Shown here one piece after another: positions 1 through 8,650 of a stretch of DNA of 58,531 bases. Each line of letters begins with the position of its first letter. Position 1 is the stretch's first letter. Where the stretch lies: contig UQVY01000013.1 of NCBI GenBank assembly GCA_900544545.1, positions 1 through 58,531 on the forward strand. The letters are read 5' to 3'. This stretch comes from an uncultured Eubacteriales bacterium (GTDB taxonomy: Bacteria; Bacillota; Clostridia; Christensenellales; CAG-314). A program made the position numbers and the translations under genes. The notes beneath the pieces are model-generated. The model did not search any database. It had not been told where the DNA came from and worked only from the letters and a program-made list of their open reading frames with translations.

Positions 1-124
1 CCCGCCTATAGGCAGGCGAATTTCGGTTTTTTTCGGGAATTTCAAGCTTTTCGACGAAAAATCGGTTGGTTTTCGGATGGTAAGCAGGATGCCGAAAAAG
101 TTAGCAGGAGGTTAAAAAAGAACG

Positions 125-745
125 ATGGATTTTCTCGAATCACTTAACCGCAAAACCGTCGGCGATATGGCGGAAATGAGGAAAAACGCTTACGGCGAGC
201 ATATTCCCGTGCTTTTCAGCGAAACGGAGCGGCTTCTCGACGTCCTCGTCCGTATGAAACAGCCCCGAAAAATCCTCGAAATCGGCACCGCGATCGGTTT
301 CAGCGGGATTCTTATGCTGAAAGCCGCGCCCCTTGCGACGCTCAACACGATTGAAAAAATTACGGATTCCGCCGACGCCGCGCGCGAAAACTTCCGCAAA
401 TACGGCGTTTCGGACCGGGTGAATCTTTTTGAAGGCGATGCCGGCGAAATAATTCCGATGCTGACGGGGAGCTACGACTTCATTTTTATGGACGGGCCGA
501 AGGGGCAATACCCCGAATTTTACCCTTATCTGAAAAAATTGCTCGTTTCCGGCGGCGTTCTCGTGTGCGACAACGTGCTTTACAAAGGACTTGTGGAAAA
601 TATTCCCGAAAATAAACGCCATAAGCACATAACTATTGCAAGAAATCTTCACACCTTTCTCGAAATTATATCAAACGATCCCGAAATGAGTACCGTTACG
701 CTTAAAATCGGCGACGGCGTCTCGGTGAGCGTAAAAATGCGGTAG
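125..745 (+). CDS. Class I SAM-dependent O-methyltransferase, TrmR/YrrM-like
   Basis: Probable cytosolic O-methyltransferase of family 3 (the catechol OMT fold). The closest characterised bacterial relative I can name is TrmR/YrrM, which methylates 5-hydroxyuridine in tRNA; that substrate is inference. Visible: the SAM motif ILEIGTAIGFSG near residues 50-61, the acidic metal-site region FMDGPKGQYPEF near 120-131, and GGVLVCDNVLYKG near 143-155. The length of 206 aa is slightly short for the family but complete. An AGGAGG at 106-111 fixes the start. The gene precedes a sporulation gene pair with which it shares no obvious operon, since 284 AT-rich bases separate them. GCTGCGGATT at 745-754 is exactly complementary to 809-818, so a long-loop hairpin could form just after the stop codon. 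Confidence 0.85.
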   Translation: MDFLESLNRKTVGDMAEMRKNAYGEHIPVLFSETERLLDVLVRMKQPRKILEIGTAIGFSGILMLKAAPLATLNTIEKITDSADAARENFRKYGVSDRVNLFEGDAGEIIPMLTGSYDFIFMDGPKGQYPEFYPYLKKLLVSGGVLVCDNVLYKGLVENIPENKRHKHITIARNLHTFLEIISNDPEMSTVTLKIGDGVSVSVKMR

Positions 746-975
746 CTGCGGATTACTCCCACCCTCCCGACTTCCGTATTCTCAAAAATTTCGTGTTACC
801 CGCCCCGCAATCCGCAGCGGGCTATATTTTTATGTAATTTATAAGAAATAATAATTTATATTTAATAATTAATTTGTGAATAAAATTTCAAATCTGAATA
901 CAACGCGATAATTTGAGGTTTTATTTATAAAAACAAAGAGAAAATTATATGATTAAATAAAGAAAGCGAATTTTT

Positions 976-1006
976 GTCATAATGTCGGCGACTGAGGCAT
1001 AGGAAT
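976..1006 (+). promoter_or_regulatory. Candidate sigma-E-type sporulation promoter
   Basis: GTCATAAT (976-983), 14 bases, then CATAGGAAT (998-1006). This resembles the mother-cell sigma-E consensus (ATATT-like -35, CATAC-like -10 at 13-15 bases). It lies just before the GGGAGG ribosome binding site of the SpoIVFA-like gene. In Bacillus the spoIVF operon is sigma-E controlled, so motif and context agree. No sigma-A promoter is evident in the same gap; the rest of 746-1029 is AT-rich without a gene. Confidence 0.45.
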
Positions 1007-1029
1007 ATATAAAACAAGGGAGGTTAGTT

Positions 1030-1983
1030 ATGAGCGACAACGGTGAAAGATTTGATTTTGCGGAATTTTTCGGATACGGTAAGGATTCATCTCAGGAATC
1101 GTGTAAAAACAGCACTTTTAACGATGATGAACAGTTGTGTGATAATTGTTTACGCGATGAAAAAATATCAGAATTTACGCCAAGTGAAAAGCTTAATGAA
1201 AAACAAACAAACGACAAGTGTGTATTTAATGATGAAATAGTTACACTCAGCGGAGATTCTACTGAAGCTTCAGCCAGAAAACTTGCGCGTGAAAGTTCGG
1301 ACAGCATTTACGGCCGCGGCGTCAACATTGCCGTAGAGAACGACTGGTTGGAACTTACCTGTGCGTCCGGACCTTCCGATATCGAAAATTCAGATGAAGA
1401 AGATGTAAAAGAAACGAAATTTGAAGAAAACACGAATGTTTTTAATAAAAAAAGTGAAGATAGCGCGAATAAATCGAGTAAAAATGTTGAGAAACTTGGT
1501 AAAAAGCTTGGTCGGAAAGGAATGATTGCTGCGGCTCTTGCTGTAATTGTGATAATTGCAGCTGTCTGTGCGTTTTCTTTTGGTGGTGCCGATGTGACTG
1601 AATGGTGGACTTCTGTGAAAAAAGAGGCTTTAGGTGTTTTTGGTGTGAAAACTACGGAAAATATTATGGTTGTTTCTGCGATAAGTACGGTCGGAAGTGT
1701 TTCTTGTGGTGATATAGTGGTGAGAGGCGGAACTCTGGCGGTAACTTTTTCTGCAGGAAAAGTCAGAAATGTGACCAATTCAAGTGTAAGTCTTGAATAT
1801 GATGAGAATACGGAGATAATTTTCAATGCGCTTAAAGACGTAAAAGTCGTTTCCGGGCAGGTGCTTTCGAGGTTTGATATCCTTGGTTATTACGACGAAG
1901 CCTACACTGTTAATATCTATTTCAAGGGCAAGAAGGTTGAGAACGTTGCGCTTATCGGGAATTCAATCGTTTGGGAAGTTTGA
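1030..1983 (+). CDS. spoIVFA: SpoIVFA-like membrane protein with degenerate LytM (M23) domain
   Basis: Likely the regulator that anchors and holds back the SpoIVFB protease in the outer forespore membrane. Layout of the 317 aa: an acidic, Ser/Asn-rich N-terminal region (1-160) judged cytoplasmic; a short Lys-rich stretch; one hydrophobic segment (about 165-186); then a C-terminal domain of about 110 aa. The end of that domain follows the beta-pattern of LytM/M23 domains (ALKDVKVVSGQVLSRFDILG near 267-286, then YTVNIYFKGKKV) but has no zinc-binding His motif, as in SpoIVFA and SpoIIQ. The next gene is SpoIVFB-like, matching the spoIVFA-spoIVFB order. The identification rests on topology, the degenerate domain and the neighbour, not on overall similarity. 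Base composition is more AT-rich than downstream genes. Confidence 0.6.
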   Translation: MSDNGERFDFAEFFGYGKDSSQESCKNSTFNDDEQLCDNCLRDEKISEFTPSEKLNEKQTNDKCVFNDEIVTLSGDSTEASARKLARESSDSIYGRGVNIAVENDWLELTCASGPSDIENSDEEDVKETKFEENTNVFNKKSEDSANKSSKNVEKLGKKLGRKGMIAAALAVIVIIAAVCAFSFGGADVTEWWTSVKKEALGVFGVKTTENIMVVSAISTVGSVSCGDIVVRGGTLAVTFSAGKVRNVTNSSVSLEYDENTEIIFNALKDVKVVSGQVLSRFDILGYYDEAYTVNIYFKGKKVENVALIGNSIVWEV

Positions 1984-2194
1984 CTTGAAGTAAATTAAAA
2001 TAAAGTGAATAACTTAAGAAAATTGTATGGCTCACAAATGTTTAATATGAGTGTATAATTTTCTTATGAAATATTTAAGAATTAAAAATCCATTAATAAA
2101 CCATACAATATTCATTTTATGAATAATTAAAGAATATAAAGTTATTTTTTATAAAGTAATTAAGTGCAAATTAAGAAATATTGATTAAAAAATA

Positions 2195-3049
2195 ATGAAA
2201 AAGAAAGGAATAGAAATTGAGCTTTCGCCGGCTCTGCTGTTGTATTTCGTGTTTGCTTTGGGCTTGGGAGCGTGGCTCAAAGCCCTTTCTTATGTGTTAA
2301 CCGTCATATTTCACGAGTTAATTCACTATCTTGCGGCTGTCAGGCGAGGCTATGAGTGTAAAAGGCTTGAAATCGGACTTTTTGGAGCAGTTTTATATGG
2401 CGATTTCGAAATTTTGAGTGTCAAAGACGAGGTTTTTGTGGCTCTTTCCGCGCCGCTTTGCAACCTTTTGGTGGGTGTCGTTCTGACCGCCGGCTGGTGG
2501 GCTTTTCCCGAAAGTTACGCGTACACGAGCGAGTTTGCGTTCGCTAATTTCGGGATGGCGCTCGGAAATTTGCTTCCGTGTTACCCTTTGGACGGCGGAA
2601 GAGCCTACACTGCCGCGTTAAGAGCGAAAATTTCTCGAAAAAAAGTCTTTTCTGCCTTAAGAAAAATGAATTTTGCGTTCGGAATTGCGCTTATTGCGGC
2701 TTTTTTTATAACAATAATAAAATCACAAGCAAATTTCAGTCTTTTGATTTTTGGTTTCAGTCTGATTTTCGACGGATTTCTCAAAAAGGTCACAAATCCG
2801 CCATATTCAAAAACGACTTTCGAAAGTCAGCGCGAAAAGCTCCTTAAAAAGGGCGCGGCGGCGACGGTGTTGTCTTTCGGCGCGGACGTGCCGCTGTACG
2901 CCGCGTATAAGGAGTGCGGCAGCGGTCGCCTCTGGCTCATCGACATTTATCGCGCGGGAAAAAGAGCCAAAACCGTGACGATTTTCGAGTTGGAAAGGGC
3001 TGTTTTTTCCTGTCCGGCGGGTACGACTCTCGAATTTTTCCTAAAATAA
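2195..3049 (+). CDS. spoIVFB: SpoIVFB-like site-2 protease (M50 metallopeptidase)
   Basis: Intramembrane zinc protease. In sporulating Firmicutes SpoIVFB cleaves pro-sigma-K in the mother cell. The zinc motif HELIH sits at residues 40-44 inside a hydrophobic helix, and the third ligand lies in NLLPCYPLDGG (about 125-135). Several further membrane helices follow. The C-terminal about 75 aa (GADVPLYAAYKECG onward) has the position and pattern of the CBS-like cytoplasmic tail of SpoIVFB. The length of 284 aa fits the family (about 288). The start at 2195 lacks a clear Shine-Dalgarno. The 211-base AT-rich gap after spoIVFA is wide for an operon and contains an inverted repeat ATTGTATGG/CCATACAAT (2022-2030, 2101-2109). 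No sigK is visible in the window. Confidence 0.82.
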   Translation: MKKKGIEIELSPALLLYFVFALGLGAWLKALSYVLTVIFHELIHYLAAVRRGYECKRLEIGLFGAVLYGDFEILSVKDEVFVALSAPLCNLLVGVVLTAGWWAFPESYAYTSEFAFANFGMALGNLLPCYPLDGGRAYTAALRAKISRKKVFSALRKMNFAFGIALIAAFFITIIKSQANFSLLIFGFSLIFDGFLKKVTNPPYSKTTFESQREKLLKKGAAATVLSFGADVPLYAAYKECGSGRLWLIDIYRAGKRAKTVTIFELERAVFSCPAGTTLEFFLK

Positions 3050-3171
3050 TCTCAAATCTCTCACGATTTATTCAGATTTATTTTTGATAACAAAGAGAAA
3101 TCTTATTGATTTTTAGGTGAAAATTTAAATCCCGACTTCCGATTTTTTCTTTCGGATTCGACTCGAAAAAC

Positions 3172-3204
3172 ACGAAAAAAGCCCGACAAAAAACAGTCGG
3201 GCTT
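3172..3204 (-). terminator. Rho-independent terminator of degV
   Basis: A perfect 9-bp stem (AAGCCCGAC at 3179-3187 with GTCGGGCTT at 3196-3204). On the minus strand it is followed by a run of T (bases 3175-3180 on the plus strand). It lies 44 bases past the degV stop codon. Confidence 0.85.
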
Positions 3205-3247
3205 GAATCTCCGATTGAAAAAATCCTTTAATTAAGCCGTTTTTCGC

Positions 3248-4114
3248 TTATCTGCTTGCGGAATGGAAAATAATTCCGAGAGTTCCGGGGCCGCAGTGCG
3301 TTCCGATGACCGGACCGACGAGCTGAATGTGAACTCTCGCGTCCGGACGAATTTTCAGGATATTTTCCCTGAGAATTTCCGCGTCGGCTTTCCTGTCCGC
3401 CTCCATAATCCAGACGTCGTAGTTTTCCGTGTCGTCGCAATTCTTCCCGAAGCAGTCGGCGAGGTACGCGAGGACCTTTTTCGCCCCTTTGATTTTGTCG
3501 ATGTTTTCGATTTTGCCCTCGTCGGTAATTTTCAGAACCGGTTTGATTCCGATAAGCGAGCCGAAAACCGCGGCCGTGGAGGAAATCCGACCGCCCTTTT
3601 TCAGATGATGGAGGTCGTCGACCACGAAAGTCGTGTATACTCTGTACTTGAGCTGTTCGAGATAAGCTACGGTTTCGGCGATGTTTCCGCCGCATTCGTT
3701 GAACTTCTTCGCTCCGTAGTACTGCATAAAACCCGTTCCCATAGAGATGGAGTCGGTATCGAACCGCGTGAAATTCACGTTCGGATATTTGGCTTTAAGC
3801 TCGTCGATAGCCGTTTCCATATGGGTAAAAGTCGCGCTGAACTTGGAGCCGAAGGATATGTAGAGAATATCCTCGCCCTTTTTGAAGAAAGGCTCGAAAT
3901 AGCCGGTGTAGTCGTTGGCGTTCAAAGCGGAGGTCGTAGACGAGCCTCCCTCGCGGAGTTTTTTGAAGAAATCCGCGTAATCTATGTTTCTTCCGCCGTC
4001 GTCGTAATATTCCGTGCCGTTAAGAGTATAAGGCATACGGATAACGTTAGCCTTAACCTCGTCTGCCAGATCAAATCTCAATTCGCCATCGGTATCGATA
4101 AATAAAACACTCAT
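3248..4114 (-). CDS. DegV family fatty-acid-binding protein
   Basis: DegV proteins bind a fatty acid; in Firmicutes some (FakB) present it to the kinase FakA for phospholipid synthesis. The 288 aa show the family layout: an N-terminal strand (VLFIDTDGEL), the loop GGSSTTSALNANDY near 56-69 that contacts the ligand carboxylate, YISFGSKFSATF near 85-96, and a C-terminal region ending VGPVIGTHCGPGTLGI, where the His-x-Gly-Pro-Gly turn is typical. AAGAGGGA precedes the ATG. It is a single-gene unit with its own promoter and terminator. No fakA homologue is in the window, so a FakB role is inference. Confidence 0.9.
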   Translation of the reverse strand: MSVLFIDTDGELRFDLADEVKANVIRMPYTLNGTEYYDDGGRNIDYADFFKKLREGGSSTTSALNANDYTGYFEPFFKKGEDILYISFGSKFSATFTHMETAIDELKAKYPNVNFTRFDTDSISMGTGFMQYYGAKKFNECGGNIAETVAYLEQLKYRVYTTFVVDDLHHLKKGGRISSTAAVFGSLIGIKPVLKITDEGKIENIDKIKGAKKVLAYLADCFGKNCDDTENYDVWIMEADRKADAEILRENILKIRPDARVHIQLVGPVIGTHCGPGTLGIIFHSASR

Positions 4115-4174
4115 AATAAATCCCTCTTGACCGAATACGATACTTTTGCATAAAGGTTTCCTGTATGCGAATAT

Positions 4175-4203
4175 ATTATATAGTATTTCGTGAATTTTCG
4201 CAA
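4175..4203 (-). promoter_or_regulatory. Sigma-A-type promoter of degV
   Basis: Reading the minus strand: TTGCGA (4203-4198), 17 bases, TATAAT (4180-4175). It points at degV and leaves a leader of about 55-60 bases. Confidence 0.65.
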
Positions 4204-4484
4204 CCCATTGAACCCAAATTCGTAAAACTCTGGCGAATATGTACGGGATATGAACTTTATATCGATTTTACGGAAATAAGTTTAAGAATTTTTTATGCGC
4301 CGCAGGTGAAAATTTTTCGATTTTCGGTGAAAACCGAGAAAAAGCAGAAAACTACCTACTGAAAAACAGCGGAAAGCCGAAAACGACCTACGGAAAAAAT
4401 CGAGAAACCGAGGAGCGGAAAAATCACGAACGGATGAAGTAATTGACGATGAGCGAGGAGCGGAGAAAGCGAGGGAGCGTGATA

Positions 4485-4754
4485 ATGACAACTTCTTTTG
4501 AAAGCGATATGCTCAGGCTGGGCGGAGCGGAGGCAGCGGCGCTTGCGGGGGGCGTAAAGATAACGCTTTTCGGCTGCGATCTGGCGGTAATCGAAGGACA
4601 CCGTGGCGTCAGGAAGCTTTCGGCGGAGAGCGTCGGATTTTCCGTCGGCAAAAAGGGAACGCTTCGGATAACGGGCGGCGGGCTTCGGATAATTCATCTT
4701 TCCGACGGGCTTGCGGTGGTCGGCGGGAAGATTTCGGGCGTGGATTTCGTCTGA
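4485..4754 (+). CDS. yqfC: Sporulation protein YqfC (YabP/YqfC family)
   Basis: Small all-beta protein of the YabP/YqfC family, made in the mother cell in spore formers; molecular function unknown. Family pattern: a run of short strands (GGVKITLFGCDLAVIEGHRG, then RITGGGLRIIHLSDGLAVVGGKI). I chose the ATG at 4485 because GAGGGA (4471-4476) lies 8 bases upstream, giving 89 aa, close to the about 93 aa of B. subtilis YqfC. Upstream ATGs at 4443 and 4449 in the same frame have no ribosome binding site at a normal distance. It is the first gene of yqfC-yqfD-phoH, an order conserved in Bacilli and Clostridia. Confidence 0.75.
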   Translation: MTTSFESDMLRLGGAEAAALAGGVKITLFGCDLAVIEGHRGVRKLSAESVGFSVGKKGTLRITGGGLRIIHLSDGLAVVGGKISGVDFV

Positions 4755-4900
4755 CCTCCGAGCCGAAGGATTTCCGAATTCCAAGCAATCGAGAATTATC
4801 CGAACCAAAAAAGCTCGGATGAATTCCTGACCGACGAAGGCTTAAAGACTCTTGAATTACGGTAAATCCGAAATTCGTAAATCGCGACTGCGGAGGGAGT

Positions 4901-6019
4901 ATGGTCAGAATCGTAATAAACGGATACAATCACGAAAGGCTTCTTAACGCGTTTTCGCGGAGCGGAATAGAAGTTTTCGACGTAAAAAAGCAAAAAGACC
5001 GCGTTTGGGTTACGCTTTCCGAAAAGGATTTGCCCGCATTGATTGATTTATGCGGAAAAATGTGCTATACTTTCGGAAAGGCGGTACCTGTCGGGCGAAA
5101 AAAGCTTCGGGAAGCTCTCGTGAGGAATCTCGTACTGATTTTCGGAATGCTTTTCGCGGTAATAGTCTGCGTCGTCGCGTCGGGGAAAACGGGAAGGATT
5201 CTTCTCGTGGACCAATCCGAAATAACGAGTCTGTCCGCGGTCACGGAAATTTTAGAGAGCTACGGAGTAAAGAGAGGTTCGTCTCTTTCGGCGGCGGATA
5301 CCGATTATCTCGAAAATCAGCTTGCCCTGAGGATAGAGGGTGCGGAGTACGTTATTCTTTCGAGGAAGGGAAGGGATCTGACCGTTACGGTAACTGCGAG
5401 GAAGAGCCGCGTCGAGCCTATCGATTCCGGTCCGAGGGATATATCGGCGGTAAGAGAGGGCGTAGTTTCGCGGATAGCCGTGATAGTCGGTACGCCTGCG
5501 GTCGCGGTTGGCGACAAGGTCGTGAAAGGTCAGGTTCTTATACGCGGAGTCGTGACCTACGCCGACGGTACGGAAGAGCCGGTGCGCGCGGAAGGGCGTG
5601 TATACGCCTCGGTTTCGTTGAGCGCGGAGGTCGTGTTCGTCCCGTACAGAGAGGTTTTCGAGCTTACGGGGCGGACTTTTACGACGACTTCGCACGAGGT
5701 TTTCGGGAAAACAGTCGGAGGCGGCGATGTTCCGCCTTTCAGGCACTACGAAACCAAGGAATTCGTGACGCTTCTCTCTCCCGCGCCGATAAAGCGCATA
5801 AGAACGGTCTATTACGAGCTGAGAGCCTTGAAGGTATCGGTCTCTTTCGACGAAGAAAGGGAGAATCTGCGGAAAAAAGCGGCTGAGATTGCTGAGGGGC
5901 AAGCCGATTTCGAGATAACCGAAAGGGTTTATTCGGAGGAAGCCTCGGATTCGGAGGAGAAGCCGAAATTCGTCAGGGTAGTCGTCCGCGGAACGGCTCT
6001 GATTTCTGAAAGTCCGTAG
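4901..6019 (+). CDS. yqfD: Sporulation protein YqfD
   Basis: Membrane protein of the YqfD family, required for efficient sporulation in Bacillus. 372 aa: an N-terminal domain (1-65), one transmembrane segment (about 75-93), then an extracytoplasmic part. The latter includes a FtsQ/POTRA-like stretch (GVKRGSSLSAADTDYLENQL) and a biotinyl-lipoyl-like turn VAVGDKVVKGQVLIRGVV (near 199-216), characteristic of the family. GGAGGGAG upstream fixes the start. The last codons lie in a tandem duplication that contains the stop (see repeat at 6003). phoH follows in the same direction. Confidence 0.88.
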   Translation: MVRIVINGYNHERLLNAFSRSGIEVFDVKKQKDRVWVTLSEKDLPALIDLCGKMCYTFGKAVPVGRKKLREALVRNLVLIFGMLFAVIVCVVASGKTGRILLVDQSEITSLSAVTEILESYGVKRGSSLSAADTDYLENQLALRIEGAEYVILSRKGRDLTVTVTARKSRVEPIDSGPRDISAVREGVVSRIAVIVGTPAVAVGDKVVKGQVLIRGVVTYADGTEEPVRAEGRVYASVSLSAEVVFVPYREVFELTGRTFTTTSHEVFGKTVGGGDVPPFRHYETKEFVTLLSPAPIKRIRTVYYELRALKVSVSFDEERENLRKKAAEIAEGQADFEITERVYSEEASDSEEKPKFVRVVVRGTALISESP

Positions 6020-6122
6020 CAGCTTTCTGAAAGTCCGTGAGCAGCCGCGCCGAAAACGAAAAGAAAGTCCGTGATAATTATACGGAAGACGAAAAGGAAG
6101 TCCGTGATAACTATACGGAAAA
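6003..6122 (+). repeat. Tandem duplications across the yqfD stop codon and into the phoH leader
   Basis: First pair: a 21-base unit at 6003-6023 repeated at 6024-6045 (one extra base). The TAG of yqfD (6017-6019) is inside copy 1. Second pair: AAGTCCGTGATAA at 6065 and again at 6098, giving a 33-base period that extends into TATACGGAA. The shared core AAGTCCGT occurs four times. In frame with phoH the second pair would read VRDNYTE twice, but this stretch probably lies upstream of the true phoH start. Confidence 0.85.
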
Positions 6123-6162
6123 CAGAATACGGAAGGCGGTGAAAAAGCCGCAAAAGAGGAAT

Positions 6163-7146
6163 ATGGAAGACAACAGGATAACCAAAACCGTGATTATACC
6201 GTCTATGGACGTACTTGTCAAGCTTTTCGGAACGTTCGACGAGAATATCAAGGTAATTACGTCGGAATTCGGCGTAAGCGTAATCAATCAGGGCGGCGAT
6301 ACGCAGATTATAGGACCTAAAGAGAACGTCGAGCAGGCTTATATAGTCATAGAGAAGCTCATCGCGTTCATAATGAACGGCGAGACCGTGGATTCGGGAA
6401 GAACCTCTTATATCTGCGCGTGCGCGAAGGAAGGGAAGCTCGACGAGATCGATCAGCTTCTTCACGGAGTAGTCGCGGTAACCTCGAGGGGCAAGATAAT
6501 CAAGAGCAAGACCGTCGGACAGAAGAAGTACGTGGATTCGATAAAGAAGAATACGGTTACCTTCGGCGTCGGTCCGGCAGGCACGGGAAAGACCTATCTT
6601 GCGGTCGCGCTTGCGGTCAATTCCTTCAAAAACAAGGACGTGGACAAGATTATACTGACTCGTCCCGCGGTCGAAGCGGGTGAAAAGCTTGGATTTCTCC
6701 CCGGGGACCTTCAGGAGAAGGTAAATCCCTATCTTCGTCCGCTTTACGACGCACTCTCGGAGATGCTCGGACAGGACAGCTACAATAAGCTTCTCGAAAA
6801 GGGCAGTATAGAAATAGCTCCTCTCGCGTATATGAGAGGAAGGACTCTGAACAACGCCTTTATAATTCTCGACGAGGCGCAGAACACCACGCGGGAGCAG
6901 ATGAAGATGTTTCTGACGAGGCTGGGCGACGGAAGCAAGATGGTAGTAACGGGCGACCTCACGCAGATAGACCTTCCCGACGGAAAGCAGAGCGGACTCA
7001 GGCACGCGGTCACTATTCTCAAGGAAGTCGAAGGGATAGCCGTCTGTCAGTTCAGCGAAAAGGACGTCGTCCGTCATCCGCTCGTGCAGGCGATAGTCAA
7101 GGCTTACGAAAAAGCCGAAAGCAAGGTTTTCAGGAAACAGGGCTGA
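6163..7146 (+). CDS. phoH: PhoH family ATPase
   Basis: Cytosolic P-loop ATPase related to the N-terminal half of superfamily 1 helicases. PhoH proteins are linked to RNA metabolism and often sit near ybeY. Visible: a KH-like N-terminal domain, Walker A GPAGTGKT, Walker B FIILDEAQN and the sensor region VTGDLTQIDLP. I chose the ATG at 6163 (327 aa) because it matches the family's usual beginning. A GTG at 6037 would add 42 residues made of repeat sequence. The AGAGGA before 6163 is only 2 bases from the ATG, so the start is uncertain. It completes yqfC-yqfD-phoH; the ybeY that commonly follows is absent, replaced by a hydrolase. Confidence 0.9.
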   Translation: MEDNRITKTVIIPSMDVLVKLFGTFDENIKVITSEFGVSVINQGGDTQIIGPKENVEQAYIVIEKLIAFIMNGETVDSGRTSYICACAKEGKLDEIDQLLHGVVAVTSRGKIIKSKTVGQKKYVDSIKKNTVTFGVGPAGTGKTYLAVALAVNSFKNKDVDKIILTRPAVEAGEKLGFLPGDLQEKVNPYLRPLYDALSEMLGQDSYNKLLEKGSIEIAPLAYMRGRTLNNAFIILDEAQNTTREQMKMFLTRLGDGSKMVVTGDLTQIDLPDGKQSGLRHAVTILKEVEGIAVCQFSEKDVVRHPLVQAIVKAYEKAESKVFRKQG

Positions 7147-7289
7147 GCCTCCGAAGGGACGGGATTGAAAGGATAGGAATTCGCTTCGCGTTCTGCCCGA
7201 AAACGATGATTTTTGGCGCAAAGTCCGCGGCGGAACTTACGTTGCGGTCGGCGGATTACCCGAAGAAAACGAAAAACAGGAGACGGAAG

Positions 7290-8180
7290 ATGAAGAAGGA
7301 TTATTTTATCGGTAAGAACGGACGAAAGACTGCTTTTTACGTCAACGAAGCCGGGAATACGCGCGCGGTGTTTCAGATGGTTCACGGAATGGCTGAGCAT
7401 ATAGTGCGTTACGAGGATTTCGCGAAATATCTTGCGGATTCGGGAATAACCTTCGTCGGCGCGGACGTGCGCTGCCACGGCGAGAATTTCGACGAAAAGC
7501 TCGGGTACGCCGAGGGCGACACCTGGAACGACTCGATAGCCGATCAGCGCCTTTTGAGCGACGAAATCGGGAAGCTTTTCGGCGGCGTAAAGCGAATCGT
7601 CTGCGGACACAGTTACGGGAGCTTTCTGACTCAGGGACTTATAGAAAGAGGAATAAAAGCGGATATGTTCATTCTTATGGGGAGCTGCTTTATGAAGGGA
7701 GCAGACGTGAACGTCGGTTCTTTCGTTGCCGACAGATACGCCGCGAGGGATCCGAAATGCGTTCCCGAAGTCATTCTGAATCTGACCTTCGGGAGCTACG
7801 ACAAGAAGTTCGAGGGCGGCTCGTGGCTTTCCCGCGACGAAAACGAAGTTGCGAAATACGACGCCGATCCGCTCTGCGGTTTTTCCTGCTCTGCCAATTT
7901 CTATTCGAACTTCTTCCGCGGACTCAAAGCTCTTCACGCAAAGAATTCGCTCGACGCACTTGACAAGAACGTTCCGATAAGGATTTTCAGCGGCGACGCG
8001 GATCCCGTGGGAAAATTCGGAAAGGGAGTCAGAAAGCTTTACGACTATTATAAGGCTCAGGGCGTTCGGGACGTTTCGATGAAACTTTACGAAGGCGCGC
8101 GGCACGAACTCGTGAACGAAATCAACAAAGCCGAGGTTTACGCCGACATAGCCGCTGCCGTAGGAGAAATACTCGTATAA
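7290..8180 (+). CDS. Alpha/beta hydrolase (serine aminopeptidase S33 / lysophospholipase-like)
   Basis: Probable cytosolic esterase or monoacylglycerol lipase-type hydrolase; the substrate cannot be told. The nucleophile elbow GHSYGS, the oxyanion region VHGMAEHIVRY, the acid loop FSGDADPVG and the catalytic His in YEGARHEL complete the triad. 296 aa from the ATG at 7290, which has AGGAGA 6 bases upstream. The frame stays open for another 28 codons upstream but without a ribosome binding site. No operon partner is evident; a TPP riboswitch unit follows. Confidence 0.85.
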   Translation: MKKDYFIGKNGRKTAFYVNEAGNTRAVFQMVHGMAEHIVRYEDFAKYLADSGITFVGADVRCHGENFDEKLGYAEGDTWNDSIADQRLLSDEIGKLFGGVKRIVCGHSYGSFLTQGLIERGIKADMFILMGSCFMKGADVNVGSFVADRYAARDPKCVPEVILNLTFGSYDKKFEGGSWLSRDENEVAKYDADPLCGFSCSANFYSNFFRGLKALHAKNSLDALDKNVPIRIFSGDADPVGKFGKGVRKLYDYYKAQGVRDVSMKLYEGARHELVNEINKAEVYADIAAAVGEILV

Positions 8181-8208
8181 GGAAAGCCGTTTTTCGGCTC
8201 CTCGAACG

Positions 8209-8311
8209 CTTTTCGGTGAAATCTCGAATCCGTTCCCCGAATTTTAGTCCGAATACGCCTCTTTTCGGCGAAATCTCGGGATTCGTTCTTTGATTTGCGG
8301 TCCGAATATGC
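8209..8311 (+). repeat. Degenerate 52-base tandem repeat after the hydrolase gene
   Basis: Copy 1 at 8209-8258 and copy 2 at 8261-8311 begin CTTTTCGG(T/C)GAAATCTCG and end GTCCGAATA(C/T)GC, with divergence in the middle. It is noncoding and fills most of the gap before the thiT promoter. Confidence 0.7.
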
Positions 8312-8420
8312 GTAAGACGGGCAGGTATCCGAGAGAACGAAAAATTGCGGAGCGATTTCTCTTCGCAATACGTTAAAGTACACGAATTTATCCGAAAATT
8401 AAAATAATATTAAAAAACGC

Positions 8421-8449
8421 TTGACAAATGCGGGCTTCGATTATACAAT
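8421..8449 (+). promoter_or_regulatory. Sigma-A promoter of the TPP riboswitch-thiT unit
   Basis: TTGACA (8421-8426), 17 bases, TACAAT (8444-8449). It lies about 60 bases before the riboswitch core. Confidence 0.8.
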
Positions 8450-8507
8450 CAATAGGCTGAGGCTCGCGTTCGTCCGCATTCACGCGGCGGAGGAATCGTG
8501 CCGAAGA

Positions 8508-8588
8508 TTAAAAAGGGGTGCTTTGCTGAGCAAGGCTGAGATTAAACCCGTTGAACCTGACCGGGTAATGCCGGTAGGGGACAAAAGA
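8508..8588 (+). promoter_or_regulatory. TPP riboswitch (THI element)
   Basis: Thiamine pyrophosphate-sensing leader. Conserved blocks are visible in order: GGGGTGC (8516-8522), GCTGAGATTAAACCC (8535-8549), TTGAACCTGA (8551-8560) and CCGGGTAATGCCGGTAGGG (8561-8579). A terminator hairpin follows within 20 bases, then the thiT gene, so control is probably by premature termination when TPP is bound. Confidence 0.95.
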
Positions 8589-8597
8589 GTTTTCTTG

Positions 8598-8624
8598 AAA
8601 GTACCCTTAGAGGGTACTTTTTTT
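8598..8624 (+). terminator. Riboswitch expression-platform terminator
   Basis: A 10-bp stem AAAGTACCCT (8598-8607) with AGGGTACTTT (8611-8620), a 3-base loop and seven T. Its position between riboswitch and start codon marks it as the regulated OFF hairpin. Confidence 0.88.
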
Positions 8625-8650
8625 GTTCAGGCACCGAAAGGAGCTTAAAA

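Noticed and set aside
1..60. Possible terminator of an upstream gene at the left edge
   Set aside because: Only a 5-bp stem (CGCCT/AGGCG), with the T run about 9 bases away; too weak to call.
6037..6162. 42-residue N-terminal extension of PhoH from a GTG
   Set aside because: It is made of tandem repeat sequence and goes beyond the family's usual start; kept as noncoding leader with moderate confidence.
8421..8648. 75-codon frame over the TPP riboswitch
   Set aside because: It translates the structured RNA; riboswitch conservation explains the sequence.
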